64,000 nucleotides of DNA from Owenia fusiformis (GCA_903813345.2 CAIIXF020000002.1:906001-970000); one strand, 5' to 3'; counted from the stretch's first letter, positions 1-12,805 are shown. The notes: a model not told the origin generated them from the sequence alone. Numbers and translations are program-made.

Positions 1-394
1 ATTATACAAAATATCAATCACGAAGTCTAATAATAGAAGTAGATTTTACACTAATCATACTCTAAGCATAATAATTCGAACAATTTCTCACTAAATGGAT
101 AGAAAGTAATTCCGTGGATTGTTATGACACAATGCATTACCCAGTTTGTAAGTAGTTAGTTACAAGTTTCACCACCAGGTGGCTAACTAGGAAAGACATA
201 CATACACTGTATTTTTGTATGCCCATGTTGCATAATGTTTTAATGAGGTTTATCCCCAGGTATCACTAAAAAGAACATAAAGCCCTGCCATGCTCATTGC
301 ATGCTTATGTGATTTCAACAACAAAAAGCTCATTCAAGCGCACTTACTCAAATAATTCTTTTGAAAGACATCACGGTTTATTGCAATTGAACTC

Positions 395-840
395 CGGAGG
401 GGTCATTCATCAAGCTATCGCAAGCACGTTGCAAGCCTGCGATGTCGCAAGGGCCCTTTTTAGCGATTAGGTCCTATTCATCAATCTCGTGCGACTGTGA
501 TCAGTAGAAAATCCTGCGACGTCGCAGTGAAATACCCCTAAAATGGCCCAAATTTAAGCGACCAGTGGTACCCAGTCGCAGTGATTTGAGTTCAAGAAAA
601 ATGTCTTAAATTAATTGAATTTTTTTATGAAATAATATAGATATTCTAGGACGTACAGTTCGATATTCGATCCATGATATATTAAAATTGCACAACATAT
701 GCATTGTGTTTAACATGTTTGTCATGCTATCAAAAACAGCTAGTTTTCGGCTTGTATTTTTACATACTTCACCGTGCGACCAGTCGCAGTGATTGTGCAT
801 TACACGTGGTTTGAACCCATGTGGCTGGACCCACTCAGTA
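395..840. repeat. Hairpin-rich repeat with GTCGCA/TGCGAC words
   Basis: This segment holds short palindromes built on TGCGACGTCGCA and CAGTCGCAGTGATT, several in opposite orientation. A diverged direct duplication of roughly 70 bp shares the word ATTCATCAA near 404 and 478. The pattern suits a decayed inverted-repeat transposon. No coding signal was seen, and the family is not recognised. Confidence 0.35.
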
Positions 841-1274
841 TCCATATTGTCGAATTATAGAGCGCTTGGTATCAGCCATGTTCTATAGGCTACATGTACA
901 AGGTCTTTTGGAAGCGTTTTCGTTTCCCCAAAAGAAAACATATATCTATATTTATTTTATGCACTACCTTAGCAACAATAGATAGATACTGTAGCTACAA
1001 TGTACCAGAATAGTGTCATCTTCTTTAAGTGAAACTTACAGGTTTCGTTCTATCAAAATGTGTTCCATTAATACGGTCTCGACCAGGAAATATGTCACCT
1101 AGTGGCCTGTTCCATTAGTGTGCAAAGATCTATTATGAAAGCATACGGATAATAAATAATGGATCATAGCTTTAAGCAGAAAGCTTCCAAAACCCATTGG
1201 ACATTATTCAATTATTCAATTTAACATAATAATCTCATGGAGAATTCCTATGCAATCTCTCTATTGTATACAGT

Positions 1275-1480
1275 AAGTGATCTCCACAGGATTTTTTCTT
1301 AAGTGGGTGCAAATTTCTCATTTCCAAAATTCAGACCAAAATTGGTCAAAATATTCCCTTTTTTCATGATTTTTCTCATTTTCAAACGGGTGCAAATGGA
1401 TTCTCAGGTGGGTGCAAGTAGTATTTTCAAAATCTCAGGTGGGTGCTGCGCCCACTTGCTTTAATGCTGGGGAGATGACT
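1275..1480 (-). mobile_element. MITE, CAGTGATCTCC family, copy 1
   Basis: About 205 bp, carrying the words GTGGGTGCAAAT, CAAAATTGGTCAAAAT and GCGCCCACTTGCTTTAATGC. The ends are inverted: GTGATCTCCACAGG on the left and CTGGGGAGATGAC on the right. The same element recurs at 10752, 11855, 12806, 16239 and, diverged, at several other places in the window. It is short, has no ORF and has terminal inverted repeats, so a non-autonomous DNA transposon is the simplest reading. Confidence 0.75.
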
Positions 1481-1484
1481 AATA

Positions 1485-2155
1485 CTATATAACCTAAATA
1501 TTGAAATATTGTTACAATATATATTGTTAGTACCTCAGTGTAAATACTCGCATCTGATTGGTCAATTAGCGGTCAACATTTTTGCCTGTACCTCACTTGT
1601 GCATCATGGGATATCATATTATTGACCGCGTATGTTACTGTACTACACTTGTGAATTATGGGAAATATGACGTCACAATGTTTACATTACAAAAAACATG
1701 GTAGTCCGACATTTTGTACACGTTGATGAAAGTGATATTTTGACTTTTCTACACGACGAGTATAGCAACAATACAAATAGAAACGCAAAATTAACATTAA
1801 TTTACTAGTGAGTACGCAGTTATGTGCCGAAAACAGAGAGTTTAGCTTCCACTGTCTTCAGATTTTCTTAAAAATTATTGCTGGCGTGGTTCGTAGAAAA
1901 GATTGTGAAATGAAGCCATGATTGATGACTGTCGTATATATGAGTATTATTAGTTTCTTCTGACTAACAAAACAATTGTAGACCTCTCCATTCGGTCAAC
2001 CGTCAAAATCATATACCTCGACTGTAAACCTTGAAACACTGTTGACCTCGACCTTCGGTCTCTGTCAACAGTAGCTTCTCGGTTTACAGTCTCGGTATAC
2101 AATTTTGCCGGTTGACCTCTGGAGAGGTCAACAATTGTATATTGTATAACCTAAA
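1485..2155. mobile_element. Inserted segment flanked by a direct repeat
   Basis: The word TATAACCTAAAT occurs at both edges (about 1487 and 2143), followed on each side by a similar TTGA-type stretch. That is what a target-site duplication looks like. The right interior is rich in inverted words (GTTGACCTC, GAGGTCAAC, CTGTCAACAG) that would fold into hairpins. No ORF of note is present. It is probably a non-autonomous transposon of unknown family. Confidence 0.4.
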
Positions 2156-2394
2156 TCTTGATTTATTATAACATTCATGTCCTAAATATCTGATACTTGG
2201 GTCACTGTGACATGTAACATTTCCATTAATTGGCTCGTGTGCCGGATGTTTTTCACAATTATATCAAAATATGATGAAAAATATCTATGGTATCAAAAAC
2301 AAGTTGTCAAACCCTGGGAATCAGATCAGTTGAAGCATGAAATTATTTGTCACCCTTTCCAGTGATTTCATCACAACCACGCTTATGATGTTGA

Positions 2395-2700
2395 TAAAAC
2401 ATCCTGGATAACAAATAAAATGCCCTTGATTACAAGTAAGAATGCCCTAGATTACTAGTAAGAATACTCTAGATTACAAGTAAGATTGCCCTAGATTACA
2501 AGTAAGAATGCCCTAGATAACAAGTAAAATGCCCTGGATTACAAGTAACAATGCCCTAGATTACAAGTAACAATGCAAATGATTACAAGTAAAAATCCCC
2601 TAGATTACAAGTAAGAATGCTAGATTACAAGTAAAATGCCCTAGATTACAAGTAAAATGCCCTAGAATGCCTAGATTACAAATAAAATGTGCTGGATTAC
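2395..2700. repeat. Minisatellite, about 21-bp unit (AGATTACAAGTAA...TGCCCT)
   Basis: About fourteen imperfect copies of a 19-22 bp unit containing TAGATTACAAGTAA and ATGCCC follow each other. Unit length varies by small indels. No reading frame is maintained. Confidence 0.85.
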
Positions 2701-2919
2701 CAATGATAGCCCTCTAAGCTTGAGCAATTGGGCTCTAAAAGGGGCCAACCATCCCAGAAATTGCAATAGTTTTTAAAATTAGGCTTACATTATTTATTGG
2801 TATCAGTAAAATATATACATTGGACAAATATGAAATTTCACCTCTATCTTATATCACGGCTATGCTGATTTGATCAGATTTATATAAAACCATTATAGAA
2901 TTTTTAAGTTAATTTTTAC

Positions 2920-3099
2920 CTTTTGCTCTCTCTGTGTTGGTTATAATGCTGTGGTATTCTTCAGGCTCACTAGGGGGAGCTTCTGTATCTGTGGTGCCAT
3001 CTGTTGTAGACTCAGCAGCCAATAGGTGTCTCCACTGAGTAAAATGGCGCATTTGGGACCAGGATAGGTGGCCATTTTGTGTGGAATGGACAGGCACAA
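2920..3099 (-). CDS. Internal exon of an unidentified minus-strand gene
   Basis: Read on the minus strand, the acceptor TTATTTTGCAG precedes the exon and the donor AAAAG|GTAAAA follows it. The exon is 180 nt, open in one frame, and phase 1 at both ends, so it can be skipped or duplicated without a frameshift. It encodes about 60 residues: a Trp/His/Gln-rich front (WSQMRHFTQWRHLLAAE) and a Thr/Glu/Pro-rich acidic tail (TTDTEAPPSEPEEYHSI) before a basic TERAKG. The tail looks like a disordered cytoplasmic or linker stretch. I do not recognise the family, and no partner exon was found nearby, so the rest may lie outside the window or be too short to see. Confidence 0.55.
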
Positions 3100-3329
3100 C
3101 TGCAAAATAAGAAATTGTCCATTTATTAGCAAACTTTGAAATGCTCTGTGGTTTAGGCACTCATCATCTTTTTGAATGACTCTGCAACTATAGAAAGAAT
3201 AAATTATTTACAAATACATGTACATGTATGTCATGTCCAGAAATATTATCGGGAAAATTAAAATTTTTAAAAAACAAACATGGCAGACAGTGTGAATTGA
3301 AAGAATAAGTCAATGCCAAAATAGCCCCC

Positions 3330-3686
3330 ATGACGAAGTTCGATGCATTACTCTTATCCACATATAAAACAAAGCAACAAACTATTTCTGCTTTCCGTAG
3401 GAGTTTAGTAACAAGAGTGACGGATTCCCTGATGATTTATAATTCTTATTATAGAATCTTAACAGACGAGGACAAGCACCACAAAAACAAAGAGCAACTT
3501 AACCATGTAATCCCAGCTTATTCTCAAGTTTCTAAGCAAGACATAATGGCCGATAATGTCATATTTAGTCTGAAATTATGGCAATGTAGACCTTTAACGA
3601 TAGCCTACTCTCTGAGAGTTCCTAGAATAACATCAATGTTAAAGTTTGGGCGTCTAAAATTCAACCGTTCTGTGTTTATTTTATAA
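3330..3686 (+). CDS. Orphan ORF, 118 codons, doubtful
   Basis: This is an uninterrupted ATG-to-stop frame of 118 codons in unique-looking, non-repetitive AT-rich DNA. The product would be basic and mixed, with no signal peptide, membrane segment or motif I recognise. Its length is mildly unusual for this composition, but chance cannot be excluded and no splice sites were found that extend it. Treat it as hypothetical. Confidence 0.15.
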   Translation: MTKFDALLLSTYKTKQQTISAFRRSLVTRVTDSLMIYNSYYRILTDEDKHHKNKEQLNHVIPAYSQVSKQDIMADNVIFSLKLWQCRPLTIAYSLRVPRITSMLKFGRLKFNRSVFIL

Positions 3687-3769
3687 TTTGTTCTTTTGAT
3701 TTTTAATGAGATCTGGCAATAGTTTTGAAAAAAGGATGTCTCCTCTTGTCTAATGTGAACACCAATTGG

Positions 3770-3915
3770 ACCTGCAAAAAATATTCAGTTTATCAGGTAT
3801 TCTCATTTCAAGGCTTTTAATATGTGAGTCAATGGCAGGTAACAAATTTGGGACTGAGAAAAAGTGTTCACATTGAGAGGTGTTCAGATTAGATGGGTGT
3901 TCATATATACAAGTT
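3770..3915. mobile_element. Pogo-like MITE fragment
   Basis: Contains AAAAAGTGTTCACATTGAGAGGTGTTCAGATTAGA-type words (quoted here only in part: GTGTTCACATTGAGAGGTG). The same words recur at 4905-4960, 19435-19470 and elsewhere. It lacks an intact terminal repeat and is an internal fragment of the ACAGTAAAACCTGT family described at 4495. Confidence 0.55.
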
Positions 3916-4445
3916 TGACTTCGTTCACTGATATCCTTTAGTGCGAGGGATTACAGGAAAACAAGAGAATATATTCTGCTTACAACACTTAGTATAGAAC
4001 AGCTGTAGTGTAATTGTAACACTAGAGAAAATTAATAATACGTAGACTGAGAGCTATACCAGTTGATGTCTATTTAACAAATTGATATTCATACGTGTAT
4101 CTCAGGATCCTTTACCAGAGCTGCACTTTCATATCTCACTCTTTAATTAAAGATGAATCTGATCTAAGCCTGCCAAAGCAACCAGAATATCAACATCAGA
4201 TATCACTTTGAACACTAGATTTTCTGCCTTTAATTTCCTAAAATTTATTTCAGTCCAAAACTCCATATATTTGGGATTATTTGGATCTTAATACCATCAA
4301 AACTGCAAAATCGCATGTTGTAGTAAGAGGGGAATATTACTATATGATGATTCAGAGTGTTTCTATCAGATAGGGCCCTAACAATACTGAAAATCAAGGC
4401 CATCACATAACATTGCTTCATCACGGGTATTAACAAAACCTCATG

Positions 4446-4490
4446 ATACTGTGAGCTAGCTCAGTGGTATCATGGCAAAGGCAAGGCGCT
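4446..4490 (+). repeat. tRNA-like 5' fragment (A-box), probably SINE debris
   Basis: The stretch GAGCTAGCTCAGTGGTAT matches the D-arm/A-box layout of a tRNA (TAGCTCAGTGG core). No anticodon arm or B-box follows within tRNA distance. About 6 bases further on a pogo-like repeat begins (TACAGTAAAACCC), which may have interrupted it. It is a remnant, not a functional tRNA. Confidence 0.4.
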
Positions 4491-4494
4491 ATAT

Positions 4495-4985
4495 GTACAG
4501 TAAAACCCTATCTTAATGAACACCTCTATCTAATGAACACCTGTCTCTATTGGACACCCTTCATCCGCACATACTCTACTGACTTCTGTATAAATTACAC
4601 TCTCTGTAGTGGATACCTACCAACACTGAATGTTTTTCTTGGCAAAAAAATGTTCAACACCGAGAAACTGATACAGTAAAACCTGTCAAGTGGAACGCCT
4701 CTGTAAGAAGAACACCTCAATAAGTTGAACACTTCCAAGTCCTATAACCAATTATGAAAATTTTAAATGAGCCTCTGAAAGTGGAATACCTCTATTGGGA
4801 AAACCTTTGTTTGGATTAGCAGGTATTAAAATTCCAAGTTTTTCTAAGTTTTTTAGTGAGAGACTAAAGACTACTATGGGAGATAATAAAACCGGGACAG
4901 AGAAAAAATGTTCACATTGAGAGGTGTTCAGATTAGAGGTGTTCAGGTGTTTGGATAAACAGGTTTCAGTGTATTTAAGGAATAA
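4495..4985. mobile_element. Clustered pogo-like MITE copies (TACAGTAAAACCTGT family)
   Basis: Two heads-in-series begin at 4496 (TACAGTAAAACCC) and 4672 (TACAGTAAAACCTGTC). They are followed by repeated GAACACCTCT phrases and a tail with AGAGGTGTTCAGGTGTTTGG and CAGGTTTCAGTGTA. Ends beginning CAGTAAAACC next to TA are typical of pogo/Tigger-type DNA transposons in animals; assignment to that group is inferred from the ends alone. There is no transposase. Confidence 0.6.
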
Positions 4986-5439
4986 AGAAAAATAATAAAA
5001 CCCTGATTTGGTCGTAAGTCACTGTTTATCAAAAATAGATGGTTTTCTCTGAATTGTCAGTTATGACTGTGCCAAAAGATAACCCTAGGGTTATCAATTC
5101 TTTCTTACATATAAGGCCGGCTTTATATAAAAAAGACAAATATGGTAGCACTGTTCGGAAATTCACATATTCAATCTTTCAAAATTGGATAATGGGATGA
5201 TATCATTACTTATATTCAAAAGCACATTGTCATAAACCATCCTAATGAACATCTTACTATTTCTGTCTTTTCCTTCCACAAATCATTGCCGCTTCAGTAA
5301 TTCTGCAATTTTTCGTTCATTTCTATGACACTATTGAGTAAGTAATAAAATTCACATCCCATTCATTTTTTCTGCTATTTCAAATTACAAGTTCACAAGG
5401 CTGGCGCAGAATAATCGGGAATAGCAACAATAAATTTGA

Positions 5440-5672
5440 AACAGTGAAACCTGTACATATGAAAAACTCTCTCAGCTGAACACCTCTCTTTTCTCAGTCC
5501 AAGTTTATTTATTCCTTATAGACTCTTGAATATCTCTCAAAATGAACTCTTACGGTCTCACTTTTCTAGTTTGCCTGCCATTGATTTCCATGTTAAAAAA
5601 CCTAGATATGTGATCAACTGGACACTTTGTGCCAGTTTGAAAGACATTCAGGCGAGGCAGGTTTTACTGTAC
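5440..5672. mobile_element. Pogo-like MITE copy with both ends
   Basis: The left end reads ACAGTGAAACCTGTAC and the right end GCAGGTTTTACTGTAC, inverted relative to each other, with GAACACCTCTCT inside. Length is about 230 bp. The small open frame inside it is incidental. Confidence 0.6.
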
Positions 5673-8600
5673 ATTAACAGCTTCCCTGAGATATTCAACC
5701 TACAGTAAAATTTTAAATGTTTGGAACTAATTTGAATTTAAAAAATAAGCAATCAAATTAGTATAATGTAACAGTATGAAAAAATAGAAACTTGACTACT
5801 TGTCCTAACTTTTGTTATTTCAGATAGTTTTGTATAATGTGCAGCAATGGAAGCTGGCCAATCTGAGAGGAAAAAAACATGGAAAATTTGTCGAAGAGAG
5901 AGCCTTTTTTAAATCAAAAATCAGTTTTTCTACAAATAATGGTAATTAATTGGTTAAATCAGTTGCTGAGGTCTCAGGGATAAATCACCTAAAAAGCGAA
6001 TTTTATAGTTATACACCAATATTTCAGGAAATTTACTCACTTTTATAAGTCCGAGAGGAAGTATACATGGAAACTTTCAATCTTGAGAGGAAATTGACAT
6101 GGAAAAAAGCTCAAAGTGGGATCTTTGGCGCGGCACATAGGTATTAAGAGGTATATTGGAGTGAACCCCCCCGGGTTCAGTGATTATCTTTTCTTGAACT
6201 TTTCTTGAAAAACCACTCACCAGTCCTTCATATTACTAAAACCAAGCCTGTTTCAACATTTTCTGCCAAAACTATTAAGTGATTTTACGGGGAATCTCTG
6301 TCATTCTAAGTATGAGAAAATCGGCAAGTTGAAAAGGTCATCAGAATGGGCTGCTCTCTTATTGGCTTTTAATTACCAGGGAAATTTGTCATTTTAAAGA
6401 TTGCTTCTCTATTGATTATCGTAAATGTGATTACAATTTGGTTCTTCAAGCCTAAGATCTATCACATGATATTCAAAATGGCAGAAAACGGTCAATTGGA
6501 CTCCTATATGCTCCTATAAGTCTTATATGGATCTAGAACATGGATATCACATGACCAAATAGGAAAGCTGAATTTTTGAGGGAACTTTGGGAGATCTCCC
6601 CACCCCTCTGACATATTGGTAAGTACATGTAGATACACAATTAATATCATATCACTTCCATGTGTAACAACCATGGTTGTTACTTTTTGTGATTTATGCC
6701 TCATTGTGATTTATGCTTTATTTTAATTTGAAGAGACAACAGGTATTTTAAACTTTTCATTACTTTTGAACTTGGTGCTAAAAACTTATGCCTAGTTTAG
6801 ATTAGCCAATCAGAGCACTTCTCATAAAAGCGTTTAGGCACATGTGGAGAATTTACAATAGACATTTATTTTATATCGTGCTGATTAAAACGTCTACAAA
6901 TGTAGGACTTAAGGTCCTAAGTTAGGATAGGATATGATTATGATAACAGTAAATAGGCTAGGACAAGATAAATCAAGTTAAATAGGGAAATGAAGTTAGT
7001 TTTAAACAGAAATAGATGTCTAGATATTCCAGCTAGTTTTACAAACTTTGAGAATTTTCAAGAACGTCATTTTTAGTTGGGATTGATTCTAATCAGATCT
7101 GTTCAATATTATGTCTCATTTAATGCGCTGAATATTGTCACTTCAAGGTAGCATTCTAATATTGCAAGATATCAGTTGAGGGTAGATATGCACAGCCATG
7201 TACCTTTATTAGTTTGAACATTTGCCAAAATGTGGTATGTTAGTGTTTATGATGTAGTAGTTTATCTTCTATGGTCAGATAGGTAGTAAGATTGACAACT
7301 GTTTTATAAGGTATTAACAGTATCTTATTTGATAAACCATCTGAAAGACCTTAGCTTCATTGTAAAAACTGATTGTACATATTTCATACCTATAGTTGGT
7401 TACATAATATATATATTTTAATACAAATCATATTTTTTATATTATTATTGAGAGCTGTATGACAGTTAGCTGTCAGTAAAGAAAATATAAAAATATAATA
7501 TCAACCAGCATAGTCCCTCGTCCAGGCAATACACTACCAAATAAGTTATTAATTTAACATCTCGTAATTTTATGTAACATCAAGGGTAGGCGATTGGGAC
7601 CCCTGGTTGTTACACATATTTTTCTAATTCAAAGTGCTTGTAGGCGTTGACTAGTGGCTATATCTTATGCAAGGCCAGAATACACTTGAAAGAAGGTAAG
7701 CCTGAACCACCCTTGATATATGGGTTCCTAGAGTCGTGATTGATAAATCATAAAAAATGATCCAATTTATGATTTTTTGTGATACACCAATGACCTTGAT
7801 ACAGATCTCCTGGTGTTGAGGTCACAACTCACATTGTTATTTATGTTTTCACTTTTTAGGGACCTGAAGACCTCTTCTTCCTACTGTTGAACTTGCAATC
7901 AAATACCCTCAAGATGCATAGAGTAAGAGTTGCATAAGATATAAGAAAACAGATAAAAATATTTATTTTATAACACTACAGGAATGTTTTACAGTAAGGA
8001 GAAAGGGGAGTACATTAATGTTTACCTCTGGGTGAATATTGTGTTTCTCTCACATCATACAACAGTCGACAGGAGGAAAACGGCCTATGATTTGGCCGTA
8101 AGATACTTTTTCTGATAAATATTCGAGAAGCCGCATTTCTCATGGAGGCTGCCATCTTGAAAATGCCTCGTTTTCGCATTTTCAATCACAAGGTGCGCCC
8201 TCTTACGGTAGCTTACTGTTAAAGTCTGCGAGGGGTGCATGGATGACGCTGGCATTGTTCCAGAGACGAAAAGTAATGTTGTATGACCCAGTTAGTGGTT
8301 CAATTATCTATAGCTCCTGAAAAATATGATGCATCTCAGTTTTCTATCACAACCCACCTCGATATCATGATTTTACAACTTTGTATCGCTAAATCCCCAG
8401 GAATAGTCTAGACAAGGAAAACGGGTCAAAGACTCAAAGTACGAGAATAAAAGAATCGTGCATCGGTATGTACTTCTGAATTCAATAAACAAACAAATCA
8501 TGTTTCACACGGAAATAATTGTACTTGGTAAGTTGCAATTTCGATGATACATGTAATAGCTACATATACGTTACTCATGCACTAGTCATTTCTACATCCG

Positions 8601-9093
8601 GAAATAGTAGGACATATGGACTCGTCCAATTAAACTCTATAAAAGTCAGTAGAACCTCCAAATTAAACGATAAATATAGCATATTTGTAGCACAAACAAA
8701 TCAATTTAATACAATTGTGCAAATTAAGTTATACAAATGCAAAATATTCATTTTAAGGAAATTGCAATTACTGGAATCAATGTAATATCTCTTTCTCTTT
8801 TGAGCCAACACCCCTCTCGGGGAAATGAATTAATCCAATTTACAATCTGAGAGCTCGGGACGAGAGTTTCAAGATCATCGCTATTTCTAAACATTGATGG
8901 AAATTTGAGGTAAATAGACAATAGAGACATCTGAATTGATAGCAGTGACTTGAATTTATAGTGTAATACAAGAACAATTATCCTTGAACTTTCTTACGGA
9001 CCAAGAAATCCAAAATCTTCAAAAAAGTTCACTCGGTGCAAAAATTGGCCATTGTTTTGAAAAAGCAAAAGTTTAAACTTTTCGACGATGAAA
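5673..9093. other. Gene-free AT-rich DNA upstream of mastermind
   Basis: No exon with convincing splice sites or recognisable protein was found. It includes unique AT-rich sequence, a run of TA-rich DNA near 7400-7500, and the presumed promoter and 5' UTR of the mastermind-like gene towards its right end. No TATA box or CpG-rich promoter could be pinned down. Confidence 0.4.
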
Positions 9094-9153
9094 TAGCACG
9101 TATTTTGGAACTACTGGACTACTCCGACCGCCAAAGTGCATCTGCAGGGTGAA

Positions 9154-9399
9154 ATGGGGGATATCACCTCCCCCAATCGTGAGATAGAACGACTGAAGAG
9201 ACGATTCGATTTATACAGAGGTTCTCACTTGGACAGGGCAAATCAGTATGAACCTGCAGCTGATAGACTAAATGAACACAATCGTCAAGAAACAAAGATC
9301 CTTCAACAAAAATATTTAGAGAGCAGAGCAAAGAAAGCCTCAAAGAGACAACCAAAGGACTCGAGCAATGGCTCAGATAGCAAAAGCTCCGTAGTGACA
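9154..9399 (+). CDS. MAML: Mastermind-like protein, exon 1 (Notch/CSL-binding helix)
   Basis: This exon encodes the N-terminal 82 residues of a mastermind-like transcriptional co-activator, which in animals lies along the groove between the Notch intracellular ankyrin domain and the DNA-binding protein CSL. Residues 7-63 match the family's basic amphipathic helix: REIERLKRRFDLYRGSH, then NEHNRQET and YLESRAKKASKRQ. The start ATG at 9154 is the only in-frame ATG after the in-frame stop at 9094. An in-frame GTG at 9136 is not needed. The donor ACA|GTAAGTAG leaves phase 0, matching the acceptor at 35512. Family assignment rests on the helix plus the exon 2 content; homology to vertebrate MAML1-3 and fly Mam is from known family features, not a search. 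Confidence 0.85.
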
Positions 9400-10751
9400 G
9401 TAAGTAGTCTTTCTCAATATGACAACAACAGTCGAAATTGAATATAGGTCAAGTGTAATTTGAATGATTAAATATTTTGTTAACACCTGTTAATGGGGAT
9501 ATTACCATGTTAACAGTAGTCTACCTAAAGTTTCAGGTTCAATACTATTTATTAAGTCTTGTGAAGTGTGATATACATAATGAAATGACAGACATAAGTA
9601 CAAATGTTACTTCAAAGTTTACATGAATGTGTTTTATATAAAAATTGATTTATTAAAATGTCATCATTTGAAAAATTGTGACATCGGCAAAAAAGAACCA
9701 GCATCGTTGAATCAAGTTTGGATAATTCAAGTTCTTCCATCGATGTTTCGTTTTCTGTTGGAACAAATACCAGTTCTAAATTAATATGTCCAGTCCTTCT
9801 TATAAGTGATTTAAACTTATCTTTTGTGTCTAAATTTATATTTTTTCATATTTGATTGATACGAAAATTGAAAAATCATTACATCATCAAAAAGAACTGG
9901 ACATCATTAAAGCAAGTCTAGATTATTCCGGTTGTCACAGGTTATCTGTTTTCCATATTAACTAGATATATCCAGTTCTTATAACTCATTTAACCTTTCT
10001 TTTATTTTATATTCTTACAGTAACAGTCATAACTTAGCCATAGTATTTCCCCATATTTTACTTTCAAATAATTTAGTTATTATCTGGTTAGTTATATAAT
10101 TTCTTGTTTCGTAAATATAAGTATACAGTCCTATGTCAATGTACTCCTACATGTCCTAACTCTACATATATACAAATATAGATAGGTATTTCTTGACCAG
10201 TATGACTCAAATGGATGTTTTGGAGCTATTGATATGTACTGATGATTAAGCTATATTAATATAGATCTCAAAATTAACATCTAATAGAATGTAATCTGTA
10301 CATGTATGTCTTTTCTATTTTGAAGTACTTTCAATTACTTTTAAATGAAGCCATTAATCAGCATTTACGTTAGGTGTATTTCCTGTGACGTTTACGATGT
10401 GTGTATACTTTGAGAGATAATTGTTCAAAATTGCCAAATGAGGAATATAATTTTTACTGACTGTATTATGTATAATATATACAAGTAATAAGTAGCCATA
10501 ATTATATCTACCTTACAGCGAGATTGTGTAAGAGGTATTATTGATATCTGATGATAATTTAAAAATGAACAAAACATTGGTATTCTTGAAAAGTTAAATT
10601 CTTCAAAATTTTACCAGTTGTAAGTTAAGCGTTAAAGTGAAAAGAGACTATTTCCAAGAGATGCTTATTCCCTAGATCTTACCTATATATTCCATTCTGA
10701 TTTATTCATCTTGCTATATGTTTGTGAGACTTCTCTCTTGTATACTAATAT

Positions 10752-10957
10752 CAGTGATCTCCCCAGCATTAAAGCAAGTGGGCGCAGCATCTACCTGAGA
10801 TTTAGAAAATAGGCTTGCACCAACCTGAAAATCCATTTACACCCACTTGAAAATGAGAAAAATCATTAAAAATTGGCATATTTTGACCAATTTTGGTCTG
10901 AATTGTGAAATAAGAATTTTGCACCCTCCTGAGAAAAAAATCCTGGGGAGATCACTG
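10752..10957 (+). mobile_element. MITE, CAGTGATCTCC family, best-preserved copy
   Basis: The left end CAGTGATCTCCCCAG and the right end CTGGGGAGATCACTG are perfect 15-bp inverted repeats. The 206-bp interior has AAAGCAAGTGGGCGCAGC, CACTTGAAAATGAGAAAAAT and TTTTGACCAATTTTGGTC. This copy defines the family's ends. No ORF is present, so it depended on a transposase made elsewhere. Confidence 0.8.
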
Positions 10958-11854
10958 AATGTACATTAGTCAAACGTTATTTAGTTAGATTATAGTATAT
11001 TATATGGTATACTGCGGATGTAGAGATGTCATTGTTTTGACATCAGAACAAGAGATTTGGAAGATGATGGTATCACAAGCAGCATATTTTTGCATTCTTA
11101 GAAAATATAAATGATAAGGAATGGTATGACACAAAATATTTTTAGTAAACACATTTTTGGGATTCTTCATTCCGATTCTGCCTTTCGCTCAATTATGAAA
11201 TACAAATCTGAACCTGTAGATAAAATCAGATTGTATCTTTTATATTAAAATTAATATTTTAAAGAATTGTAGGAGAATATCAAAGAAATAATGTTTTACT
11301 ACATGTAAATTGATTTCATTTCTTACTGTCCTGTAGCATGTATTTCTAAAAGTATATATCCACATAAAGAAAGATATCTTAGCAACTGCGTGGGAATTTC
11401 ATCAATTTTGAAACTATTTTGTCTACAAAGATCGTCAAGTGGTGTTGACAATTGGCACAATATCAAGGCATGTAACGTTCACTATATATAGATGTATTTG
11501 TATACATATCTCGTACTTGAAACAAGATAAACTTACATGTATATCATACATTATGTGCTGTTTGAGAAGTGCTTATGTCACAAGAATCTACATATCGTTA
11601 GTAGTATTTTAAACAGAGTTAAAAGATGACTGCTCATATAGATCAAACTCAGATAATTGGTTCCCAATTCTTTAATTATAGATATATGCTCTTTCTTTAT
11701 AAATTAATAATTAATAGAATCAACATGTTAGCCTTAAGACAATATATCCTGAATCCCAGTTACATTCCCATACACATTTTCTCTGACTGTTATTTCACAG
11801 TTTTGATGCTTATACGATCTCATTAGTCTCAATTATAGCTTTTACTGCAATTTT

Positions 11855-12010
11855 TGGTGATCTCCCTTGATTAAAAGAAAGTGGGCGTACCAACCACTTG
11901 GGCTTTTAAAAACAGACTTGCACCCACCTGAAAATCTATTTGCACCCACTAAATGAGAAAAACCATGAAAAATTGGAATATTTTTCCCAATTTCAGTCTG
12001 AATTCTCAGA
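11855..12010 (+). mobile_element. MITE, CAGTGATCTCC family, 3'-truncated copy
   Basis: Begins GGTGATCTCCCTTGATTAAAA and keeps GTGGGCG, GAAAATCTATTTGCACCCAC and the GGAATATTTTTCCCAATTTC region, then stops near 12010 without the right terminal repeat. Confidence 0.65.
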
Positions 12011-12344
12011 TAGCATACGGGGATCCAGGGTACACTCGTAAGATTGGTGTTAATGATCGTAGATTTAATAGATATAACATATGTTATAAATAAAATAGCT
12101 AGAAAAACAAAAATAGTACATGTAACTTAAAAAAAATGTGAGTTTATTACGTAAATGAATATAATATGATTTTTTATGATTCTTAATTTCTCTGCATTTA
12201 CTTGTCTAAGGAACATCTTTCATGAATATTAATACCTATTTCACGAACATCTATTCTTTTCCATGCAGTATAACAAAGAGGCTGTCTATGAGAGGGATAC
12301 AAAAACCAAGTATTAAATTAAACCAATGAATCCAGGAAGCCTCT

Positions 12345-12620
12345 GGTGACAGTTTCTATAATATGAGTCCCTAGTTACAGTTTCTATCTGAGTCTCTAGT
12401 TACAGTTTCTATATGAGTCCCTAGTTACAGTTTCTATAATATGAGTCTCTTTACAGTTTCTATATGAGTCCCTAGTTACAGTTTCTATAATATGAGTCTC
12501 TTCACAGTTTTTATATGAGTCCCTAGTTACAGTTTCTACGTGAGTCTCTAGTTACAGTTTCTATATGAGTCCCTAGTTACAGTTTCTACCTGAGTCTCTA
12601 GTTACAGTTATAGTTTGTAT
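12345..12620. repeat. Minisatellite, about 25-bp unit (AGTTTCTATATGAGTCCCT)
   Basis: Roughly eleven copies of a 20-27 bp unit built of TAGTTACAGTTTCTATATGA and GTCCC or GTCTC. Alternate copies show a TAATA insertion, suggesting a two-unit higher-order pattern. Confidence 0.85.
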
Positions 12621-12805
12621 AATTACAGATGTACATATTATCTTGATATGAAATTTTAGCCATTGGGCATATATGTAAACATTTTTAAACAAAACAGTTA
12701 TATCAGATGTTGTTATTATATTGCAGATAGCTTAAAGTAAATTTAATTAGATAATTTTTGTTTCACGACTACATAACCTGTTTGCACAAACTACTTTCAA
12801 ACCTT

